DNA of 64,000 nt. Source: Microlunatus phosphovorus NM-1. GTDB taxonomy: Bacteria > Actinomycetota > Actinomycetes > Propionibacteriales > Propionibacteriaceae. Positions 57,398 through 64,000 of this stretch are shown here, piece after piece (positions within the stretch are counted from its first letter, which is position 1; each line of letters starts with the position of its first letter). The position numbers and the translations under genes are program-made. The DNA is taken from contig NC_015635.1 of the NCBI RefSeq assembly GCF_000270245.1, positions 3,720,001 to 3,784,000 on the forward strand. The letters run 5' to 3'. The notes under the pieces were generated by a model. It searched no databases. It saw nothing but the letters and a program-made list of their open reading frames with translations, and had not been told where the DNA came from.

Positions 57398-58696
57398 CTA
57401 CCCACGTGCGGGCAGGGCCCGGTTCCAGCGTTCCTTCACAGGGTGCTCGACCACCATCTCCGGAGCCCGCGAGACCAGCAGCCAGGCCGGCAGAATGACG
57501 ATGCACAGCACCGGCAGCAGCGTGACCTGACCGGTGATGGCCACCGCCACGAAGAGGGAAACCCAGCCGTCCCGTGCGACCGCGAGCACCGCACCCAGAA
57601 CGCCGCAGGCCACGGCGAGCGCGACCGGCACGTCCGGCAGCAGTTGATGACCCAACAGTCCGAACGCGACCCCGATGAACACCGCCGGGAAGATACGACC
57701 ACCGCGGAAGCCGGAGGCCGCCGCCACGACCAGCGCCGCGAGCTTGATCAGCCCGAACACGACCAGCGCACCCACCGACCAGTCGTCGAGGTGAGCCAAC
57801 AGCTCACCGGTCTGGTGCAGCCCCTTGAACAAGGTGATCTCACCCCCCACAGCACCGAGCAGGCCGAGCAGGATGCCACCGAAGGTGGCGTACACCAACG
57901 GGTTGCGCAGCCGGTGAAAGAACGTATGCAGCGGAGGCAGGGCCACCACCCCCACCAAGGTGATCGCCAAACTCCCCGCCGCGATCAGCGCACCGGTCAC
58001 CAGGTCGATCGCTCGCGGACCGCCGTACGCGGGCAGCGAGAAGGCGAAGGAGGGCTGGTCCAGCATCACCATGGTGATCGAGCCGGCACCCGCGGCGACC
58101 AGGGGCAGGAACAGCTTGTCCCACAGCGCACCGCCGCCCGGGGTGCCGGCCACGACCCCGGTGAAGATCAGCGCTGCGGCCACCGGGGTGCCGAACAACG
58201 CGCCGATCGTCGCCGCCGTGGCCATCGCCATCACCAGCGCCGGGGGCACCCTCGGCGCCAGCCGAACGACCAGGGCGATGGACAGCGCGGCGTTGATCGC
58301 GATGATCGGATTCTCCGGGCCGAGGCTGACGCCACCGGCCAGGGTCAAGATCACCGCCAGCGCGAGACTCGGGAGCGCGCTGAGCGGCAACGGATCGGCT
58401 ACCAGTTCGGTGGTCGCCGAGTCACGACCACCATGACCGGGCAGCTTCCACACCACCAGACCGACGGCTGCCCCGGTCAGCGTCAGGATCGCAAAGATCC
58501 ACCAGCGGGAGCCGTCCGAGATCCCGAGAGCCTCCGGCGCGGCGTGCCAGAGGGCGTGCTCGATGACCTCGGCGACCTCATCGAGGGCCCACAGGACGCC
58601 CGCCGACAACACACCGACCAGCAGCGCGGGGATGGCCAGCAGCAACAGCTGGCGTGGACTTGGCGCTGGTGGCGCCGGCGGCGTGGTCTCCGTCAC
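57398..58696 (-). CDS. CLC-type ion channel/transporter family protein
   Basis: 432 residues, GTG/ATG start. 10-12 membrane helices. LAGGVSLGPENPIIAINAAL corresponds to the CLC selectivity segment (GREGP) but reads GPENP; GFRGGRIFPAVFIGVAFG is the GxFxP segment. This matches the YfeO-like 'ion channel protein' branch of the CLC family, whose selectivity may differ from chloride. The loss of the gating Glu position (E in GREGP shifts to N) is notable. Confidence 0.87.
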   Translation of the reverse strand: MTETTPPAPPAPSPRQLLLLAIPALLVGVLSAGVLWALDEVAEVIEHALWHAAPEALGISDGSRWWIFAILTLTGAAVGLVVWKLPGHGGRDSATTELVADPLPLSALPSLALAVILTLAGGVSLGPENPIIAINAALSIALVVRLAPRVPPALVMAMATAATIGALFGTPVAAALIFTGVVAGTPGGGALWDKLFLPLVAAGAGSITMVMLDQPSFAFSLPAYGGPRAIDLVTGALIAAGSLAITLVGVVALPPLHTFFHRLRNPLVYATFGGILLGLLGAVGGEITLFKGLHQTGELLAHLDDWSVGALVVFGLIKLAALVVAAASGFRGGRIFPAVFIGVAFGLLGHQLLPDVPVALAVACGVLGAVLAVARDGWVSLFVAVAITGQVTLLPVLCIVILPAWLLVSRAPEMVVEHPVKERWNRALPARG

Positions 58697-58783
58697 GACG
58701 TGATCCTAAAGCCGCGCTCGGCGCCGCCGACCACAGTTGAACCGTGGCACGCGGATGAGCACCAGCCCAGGTATGTTGACGCC

Positions 58784-59989
58784 ATGATCGGGTCTGGGAC
58801 GAGTCGTCCACCGTTTCCGGTGACGCTCGACAACTGGCAGTCGGAGGGCCAGCTCAACTGGACCTTCCAGCACATGGCCGAGATCTTTCCCACCGTCCCG
58901 ATCCGCCGTGCACCCGGTCATGCGCCGCAGCTGCCACGGATCGCGTACGAGCCGGACATCTTGCCGGTGACCACCTCCGACGGTAGCGTCATGTCGCTGC
59001 ACACCGTGATGGCCAGCACCGACACCGACGGCTGGATGGTCATTCACGATCATCCGAGCTGGGGTGCCCAGGTGATGGTGGAGCGTTATCCCAGCGGGAT
59101 GGATCCGTCCACGGTGCACCTGATGATGTCGGTGACCAAGTCGGTCGTCGGGATCGTGGTCGGCGCCTTGGCCGCCCAGGGCGTGATCGCCACCGAGGCC
59201 CCGCTCACCCACTATGTGCCGGAGTTGCAGGAGTCCGGCTATGCCGGCGCCACCGTACGGCACCTGCTCGACATGCGTTCCGGAATCCGTTTCTCCGAGG
59301 AGTATCTGGACCCGATGGCCGAGGTTCGGGTGCTCGAGCAGGCGTTCGGCTGGGCGCCGCGGCTCAACCCGGACGTGCCCAGCACCTTACGCACGTTCCT
59401 GCTCAGCCTGCACTCTGATCGCCCGCATGGCGGTCCGTTCGACTATCGCAGCTGCGAGTCCGACGTGCTCGGCTGGGTCGTCGAGGCTGCCACCGGCCGG
59501 CGCTTCGCCGACGTGGCCTCCGAACTGGTCTGGTCGAGGATCGGCGCAGAGTTCGACGCCAACATCGGCATCGACTCCGAAGGCAGCGGCATGTTCGACG
59601 GCGGCATGTCGGCCACCCTCGGCGATCTCGGCCGGTTCGGTCTGATGATCCTGCGCAACGGCACCTCGCTGACCGGCGAGCAGGTCGTCCCGTCCTGGTG
59701 GATCGAGGACAGCTTCCTCGGCGACCTCGACTCGGTGCGGGCCTTCGCCGACTCCCCCGGCGACAACCGGATGCCCGGTGGCTTCTATCGCAACCAGTTC
59801 TGGATCCCCGATGCCCGCCGCCCGGTGCTGCTGTGTCTCGGCATCCACGGCCAGATGATCTACGTCAATCGGCAGGCTCGGGTGGTGGCCGCGAAGCTCT
59901 CCAGCTGGCCCACCCCGCAGCATGCCTGGAAGCTGTTCTCGACTGTTGCCGCGTTCGACGCGATCAGCGCCGACCTCGCGGGGCTCTAG
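58784..59989 (+). CDS. Serine hydrolase, class C beta-lactamase-like
   Basis: 401 residues from ATG 58784; TATGTT ends 7 nt upstream, so it may be leaderless. The SxxK nucleophile is in MMSVTKSVVG; FDYRSCESDVLGW corresponds to the YxN/YxS motif, and a C-terminal HG(Q) (GIHGQMIY) replaces KTG. The beta-lactamase/transpeptidase fold family, here probably an esterase, amidase or peptidase. No signal peptide, so cytoplasmic. First gene of a probable operon with amine oxidase (31 bp) and ATP-grasp. Confidence 0.88.
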   Translation: MIGSGTSRPPFPVTLDNWQSEGQLNWTFQHMAEIFPTVPIRRAPGHAPQLPRIAYEPDILPVTTSDGSVMSLHTVMASTDTDGWMVIHDHPSWGAQVMVERYPSGMDPSTVHLMMSVTKSVVGIVVGALAAQGVIATEAPLTHYVPELQESGYAGATVRHLLDMRSGIRFSEEYLDPMAEVRVLEQAFGWAPRLNPDVPSTLRTFLLSLHSDRPHGGPFDYRSCESDVLGWVVEAATGRRFADVASELVWSRIGAEFDANIGIDSEGSGMFDGGMSATLGDLGRFGLMILRNGTSLTGEQVVPSWWIEDSFLGDLDSVRAFADSPGDNRMPGGFYRNQFWIPDARRPVLLCLGIHGQMIYVNRQARVVAAKLSSWPTPQHAWKLFSTVAAFDAISADLAGL

Positions 59990-60020
59990 GCCTCGCGGAT
60001 TCCAAAGGAGGAACACCGCC

Positions 60021-61976
60021 ATGACCGCCCATCCACTCGATCCACTCACCGAGGACGAGTTCCGCTCCACCGCAGCCGTGCTCCGCCGAGAGAGGGGTGT
60101 CGACCAGAGCTGGCGATTCGCCTCGATCGAGCTCGCCGAGCCGCCCAAGTCCGAGGTCAAGGCGTGGACCGTCGGGGACCCGATCGCGCGGAAGTCGCTG
60201 TCGGTGGTCTGGGAGAAGGCCAGCAACGACGTGTACGAGGCGGTCGTCGACCTGATCGCCGATCAGCTGGTTTCCTGGACCCACATCCCCGACGTGACGC
60301 CGAACTTCACCGTCGACGAGTACCACGACATCGATCACGCGCTGCACGAGCACGAGGGCGTCGCCGCGGCGCTGGCCGCACGCGGGATCACCGATCTGTC
60401 GCTGGTGCTGTTCGACGTCTGGACCTACGGCAAGCAGGTGATGCCCGAGCAGTGGCGTGACCGCCGCCTCGGCTGGTGCGACATCTGGGTGCGGGCCACC
60501 CCGGAAGGCAATCCGTACGGACATCCGGTGTCCGGGCTGAAGATCATCGTCGACATGAACACCAACGAGGTGCTCGACATCGAGGACCACCACGATTTCG
60601 GATTCCCGGACGTGCAGGCCGAGTACGACCCGGCCGTCAACGGTATCGCCGAGCGCACCGATCTCAAGACCCTGGAGATCACCCAGCCCGAGGGCGTCTC
60701 GTTCTCCCTGGACGGCAACGAACTGCGCTGGCAGAACTGGACCATGCGGCTGGGCTTCAACTACCGCGAGGGTCCGGTCATCTACCAGGTGAGCTTCGAC
60801 GATCCGATCAGCGGCACCACCCGCGACATCGCGTATCGGATGTCGTTCGCCGAGATGGTGGTCCCCTACCGGGACGCCAGCTACGACCACTACCGCCGGA
60901 CCGCGTTCGACATCGGCGAATGGGGTCTCGGCTATATGACGACCTCGCTGGAGCTGGGCTGCGACTGTCTGGGCGAGATCGTCTACGCCGACGCCGTGGT
61001 GCCGGACTCCGCCGGTCAGCCGCAGGTGATCAAGCAGGCGATCTGTCTGCACGAGGAGGACAACGCCGTGCTGTGGAAGCACGTCGACGCCGAGACCGGC
61101 GCGCAGGTCCGCCGGATGCGTCGGATGGTCGTCTCCGCGCACGCCACGGTCGCCAACTACGAATACCTGATCTACTGGCGGTTCTATCAGGACGGCAACA
61201 TCGAATGTGAGGTGCGGGCCACCGGCCTGATGGTCACCACCCCGATGGCCAGCGAGGGCGACTCGTCGGCCTGGGGAACCACGGTGGATGCACGGACGTA
61301 CGCGCCGTTCCACCAGCATTTCCTGATCGCCAAGCTGGATCTGGACATCGACGGCGAGGAGAACACCGTCCTCGAGGTCGACTCGTTCGCCGAGCCGATC
61401 ACCGCGGCGAACCCCTACGGACTGAACCTCACCACCAAGGCGACCACGATCTCCTCGGAGAGTGAGTCGGGCCGCGACTACAACTGGGAGACCCAGCGGG
61501 CCTGGAAGGTGGTCAACCCGGGCAAGAGGAACCGGCACGGCAGCAACACCGCGTACAAGCTCGTGCCGGGCGCGGCCTTCCCGGCGATGATCGACAAGGC
61601 CTCGCCGGTCTACGAGCGTGCGTCGGTGATCGGGCACACGCTCTGGGTCACCGCACAGGACGACCGGGAGCGCTGGCCGGCCGGTGACTATCCCACCCAG
61701 TCCGAGTCCGATCTGACCGCAGGTGCCGAGCCGCACGCCCAGGGGATCCGGCGCTGGACCGAAGACGATGAGTCACTGGTGAACACCGACGTGGTGCTGT
61801 GGTACGTGTTCGGCATCCACCACATCACCCGCGTCGAGGACTGGCCGATCATGCCGGCGGACACCATCTCCTTCTGGCTCAAGCCGTTCGGCTTCTTCGA
61901 CGCCAATCCGGCGTTGGACGCCCCCAGCACCAAGGGCGCCCACTGCGCCCCTGAATCCTCTTGCCATTCCCACTGA
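60021..61976 (+). CDS. Copper-containing primary-amine oxidase
   Basis: 651 residues, ATG after AAAGGAGG. Contains the topaquinone precursor Tyr380 in VANYEYLIYW (NYEY), the catalytic base Asp297 in TAFDIGEWGLG, copper ligands His in HQHFLIAKL and GIHHITRVEDWPIMP, all typical. No signal peptide. Converts primary amines to aldehydes with O2, giving ammonia and hydrogen peroxide. A possible decarboxylase product supplier is the Orn/Lys/Arg decarboxylase elsewhere in the window, but not adjacent. Followed 62 bp later by an ATP-grasp gene. Confidence 0.95.
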   Translation: MTAHPLDPLTEDEFRSTAAVLRRERGVDQSWRFASIELAEPPKSEVKAWTVGDPIARKSLSVVWEKASNDVYEAVVDLIADQLVSWTHIPDVTPNFTVDEYHDIDHALHEHEGVAAALAARGITDLSLVLFDVWTYGKQVMPEQWRDRRLGWCDIWVRATPEGNPYGHPVSGLKIIVDMNTNEVLDIEDHHDFGFPDVQAEYDPAVNGIAERTDLKTLEITQPEGVSFSLDGNELRWQNWTMRLGFNYREGPVIYQVSFDDPISGTTRDIAYRMSFAEMVVPYRDASYDHYRRTAFDIGEWGLGYMTTSLELGCDCLGEIVYADAVVPDSAGQPQVIKQAICLHEEDNAVLWKHVDAETGAQVRRMRRMVVSAHATVANYEYLIYWRFYQDGNIECEVRATGLMVTTPMASEGDSSAWGTTVDARTYAPFHQHFLIAKLDLDIDGEENTVLEVDSFAEPITAANPYGLNLTTKATTISSESESGRDYNWETQRAWKVVNPGKRNRHGSNTAYKLVPGAAFPAMIDKASPVYERASVIGHTLWVTAQDDRERWPAGDYPTQSESDLTAGAEPHAQGIRRWTEDDESLVNTDVVLWYVFGIHHITRVEDWPIMPADTISFWLKPFGFFDANPALDAPSTKGAHCAPESSCHSH

Positions 61977-62038
61977 TCGTCTACTCGTCAAACTCCGCCA
62001 TCCCCCACCACCCCCATCCCAACGCAGAATGAGGACAG

Positions 62039-63577
62039 ATGACCGACACTGAGATCGCCCACAGCAACGACGCCCAGTACGGCCCGACCGACGTCGGACC
62101 GTTGAGTCATCCACTTCGCAACATCTCCGAGGTGCGGCACTTCTTCCGCACCAACGAGGTGCCGATCTATTTCGTCGGCGCCACCCCGTTCAACCTGCTC
62201 GGCCTGGACCGCTGGGTCCGCAACTTCACCTACATCACCTACTACGACGGCTGGGACGGCGCGCACCCCCGGGTCTTCACGCCGCGGCGCAAGCCCTACA
62301 TCGAGTTCGAGTCCGGCGAGGAGATCAACAACTGGCTGCTCTCCAACGCGGAGGTGCTGGCCTTCATCAACAGCCGGCGGGCCCCCGGGGTGCGACCGAA
62401 GATCGCGATGGTCTTCTTCGACGAGGAGACCGAACGGATCTGCTCCGAACTCGGCTATGACCTGATCCTGCCGAAGGCAGCGCTGCGCGAGTATCTGGAC
62501 TCCAAGCTCGTCACCACCCGGCTCGGCAACGATGTCGGCGCCCCCAGCGTGCCCAACATCTTGACCACCGTCACCGACTACGACGATCTGGTCGCGCAGG
62601 CCACCGAGGCCGGCCTGGGCACCGATCTGGTCGTGCAGACCGCGTACGGCGACTCCGGCAAGACCACCTTCTTCATCGACGACGAGACCGGCTGGAAGAA
62701 GAACGCCAAGGAGATCGTCGACCAAGAGGTCAAGGTGATGAAGCGGATCAACAACCGCCCGATCGCCGTCGAGGCCGTGATCACGCGCAAGGGCACCATC
62801 GTCGGGCCGTTCATGACCGAGCTGACCGGTCATCGGGAGCTCACCCCCTACCGGGGTGGCTGGTGTGGCAACGAGATGTTCCCCGGCGTGCTCGACGACG
62901 ACCTGCGCCGGCGGGCCGGTGACCTGGTTCGCCGGCTCGGCGACCGGCTCGGCCAAGAGGGCTACCGGGGCTTCTTCGAGGTCGATGTGCTGGTCGACAT
63001 CGAGGACAACGAGTGCTACCTCGGTGAGTTGAACCCACGGATCAGCGGGGCCTCCGCGATCACCAATGTGACTGCCGGCTCGTACGCCGATGTGCCGCTG
63101 TTCTGCTTCCATCTGCTGGAGTACTCCGGGGTCGACTTCGAGCTCGACATCGACGAGATCAACGAGCGGTGGCGCGAGCTGGCCGCGGCCGACCTGTGGA
63201 GCCAGATGGTGATCAAGGAGACCTCGCCGGTGGTGGAGCTGATCACCGCCGACGCGCCGACCGGTCAGTACACCATCGACCGTTCCGGCTCGCTGGTGTT
63301 CAAGCGGGCCGCGCTGGACTGGCACCAGTTGCAGAACGAGCAGGAGGCGTTCTTCCTGCGGATCTACGGCGCCGGCGACTATCGCTGGAAGGGCGCCGAT
63401 CTCGGTGTCATCGTCACCAAGGGTCGGCTGCAGCACTCCGTCGGCGACGGCCCGTTCTCACTGACCATCCGGGCCAAGCACCTGATCAACGCGATCCGCG
63501 GTCAGTACTCCGGCGTGCCCCTGCGGGAGGCCAACCCGCCCGCCCCGCCGAGCGCGTCCAACAGCGCGATCAAGTAG
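62039..63577 (+). CDS. ATP-grasp domain protein (biotin-carboxylase-like)
   Basis: 512 residues, ATG after GAGGA. ATP-grasp core about residues 120-350: VVQTAYGDSGKTTFFI (P-loop-like glycine segment), GYRGFFEVDVLVD, and GELNPRISGASAITNVTAG with the Mg-binding Glu/Asn. The C-terminal ~150 residues (VVELITADAPTGQYTIDRS) are not a biotin-carboxylase C-domain, so it is more likely a carboxylate-amine or peptide ligase than a carboxylase. It follows the amine oxidase in the same direction; the pair may belong to one pathway, e.g. amine capture by ligation, but this is inference. Confidence 0.8.
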   Translation: MTDTEIAHSNDAQYGPTDVGPLSHPLRNISEVRHFFRTNEVPIYFVGATPFNLLGLDRWVRNFTYITYYDGWDGAHPRVFTPRRKPYIEFESGEEINNWLLSNAEVLAFINSRRAPGVRPKIAMVFFDEETERICSELGYDLILPKAALREYLDSKLVTTRLGNDVGAPSVPNILTTVTDYDDLVAQATEAGLGTDLVVQTAYGDSGKTTFFIDDETGWKKNAKEIVDQEVKVMKRINNRPIAVEAVITRKGTIVGPFMTELTGHRELTPYRGGWCGNEMFPGVLDDDLRRRAGDLVRRLGDRLGQEGYRGFFEVDVLVDIEDNECYLGELNPRISGASAITNVTAGSYADVPLFCFHLLEYSGVDFELDIDEINERWRELAAADLWSQMVIKETSPVVELITADAPTGQYTIDRSGSLVFKRAALDWHQLQNEQEAFFLRIYGAGDYRWKGADLGVIVTKGRLQHSVGDGPFSLTIRAKHLINAIRGQYSGVPLREANPPAPPSASNSAIK

Positions 63578-63601
63578 GCCGAAGTCGGGTCGAGCGTCGG
63601 C

Positions 63602-64000
63602 TCACAACCAGCCGGCGCTCGCCGCGACGGCGACCAGGATGGATGCCGCGCCGATACTCAGGCCGACCACCCGATTGGTGAGTTGAGCGCCATCGAACGG
63701 TCGCACCGGGAGCATGATCGAAGCGAACAATGCCACCGCCGCCATGGCAACGACCCGAGCCAACGGCACGGCCGAGATGACCGTGAGGGCAGTGAACGCG
63801 ACGGCGATGATCCCGGCGGTCATCGCCGGGGCCCACACCACCCGTCGTGGTTGCTCCACCGCACTGTCGGCGAGTCCAGGGTAGGGCGCCAGCGTCAGCC
63901 CGAAAGGCACGGCGACGAGACCGATCACTGCTGCCGAGGCGGATCCGACCTGACGCGGGCTGTCCCCGGCGGCGCGGACCATCAACTGGCGAACGGCGAT
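63602..64000 (-). CDS. C-terminal part of a membrane protein, M50-peptidase-like
   Basis: 133 codons visible from the right edge; the frame continues into the next sequence. Four hydrophobic helices; the block ASIMLPVRPFDGAQL resembles the (N)xxPxxPLDG motif of site-2-type zinc metalloproteases, where the Asp is a metal ligand. The HExxH motif would lie upstream, outside the window. Assigned tentatively. A stem GAGCG.CGGCT/AGCCGGCGCTC overlaps its stop codon and may terminate both convergent genes. Confidence 0.5.
   Translation of the reverse strand: MAVRQLMVRAAGDSPRQVGSASAAVIGLVAVPFGLTLAPYPGLADSAVEQPRRVVWAPAMTAGIIAVAFTALTVISAVPLARVVAMAAVALFASIMLPVRPFDGAQLTNRVVGLSIGAASILVAVAASAGWL

Noticed and set aside
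58784-63577. Biotin-dependent carboxylase operon
   Set aside because: The ATP-grasp protein lacks the biotin-carboxylase C-domain and no biotin carrier or carboxyltransferase gene is nearby.

Overview
The window is a 64-kb stretch of a very GC-rich genome with dense, short-gapped genes. Its character is actinobacterial: a DUF222/13E12-type protein behind a mycobacterial-style SOS box, an amt-glnK-glnD operon, DUF4192, several probable leaderless starts (a -10 hexamer 6-7 nt before ATG/GTG), and strong G/C third-position bias. Gene content best fits the Propionibacteriales (Microlunatus-like), but this is inferred from the genes and not from a marker sequence.

Left part (1-24.7 kb): a truncated phosphotransferase; a late-competence locus comEA-comEC in which comEC is split by an intact 1290-bp IS3-family element (4-bp target duplication, imperfect terminal repeats, exact in-frame restoration if removed); DegV; a PH-GNAT fusion; a membrane-anchored endonuclease/exonuclease/phosphatase protein; SixA; leuS behind a leader-peptide attenuator; a divergent MFS-tetR pair; a SulP transporter; an Orn/Lys/Arg decarboxylase; SDR; a winged-helix protein; NUDIX; a SOS-box DUF222 gene; a 52-bp tandem repeat array; and an ArsR-SRPBCC pair.

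Middle part (24.7-42.4 kb): the nitrogen operon amt-glnK-glnD (glnD apparently begins at a CTG); PfkB, aldose epimerase and two Gfo/Idh/MocA genes (sugar metabolism); a kinase-fold protein without the usual catalytic Asp; rhomboid; and a two-component/phosphorelay cluster (HPt, single receiver, PAS-histidine kinase, OmpR-type regulator and an HPt-like protein whose phospho-His is replaced by Leu); and an MFS transporter.

Accessory island (42.45-48.45 kb): a DUF559/Vsr-like endonuclease-fold gene bounded by ~145-bp degenerate inverted repeats, then the most unusual locus of the window. It encodes a 32-aa signal-peptide-like protein ending in TKTVGG, a cytoplasmic subtilisin-like protease that carries TVGG plus three TKTIGV repeats just before its catalytic domain, and a TPR-CHAT (caspase-like) protease overlapping it. 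The shared hexapeptide links the small peptide to the protease and suggests a previously undescribed peptide-protease-protease signalling or defence module.

Right part (48.4-64 kb): a tandem universal stress protein, gamma-carbonic anhydrase, aldo/keto reductase, a SWIM-SNF2 helicase, a secreted PLD-like protein, succinyl-CoA:3-ketoacid CoA-transferase A/B, a CLC-type channel, and a run of serine hydrolase, copper amine oxidase and ATP-grasp ligase. The window ends in a partial membrane protein. No tRNA, rRNA or CRISPR array was recognised.
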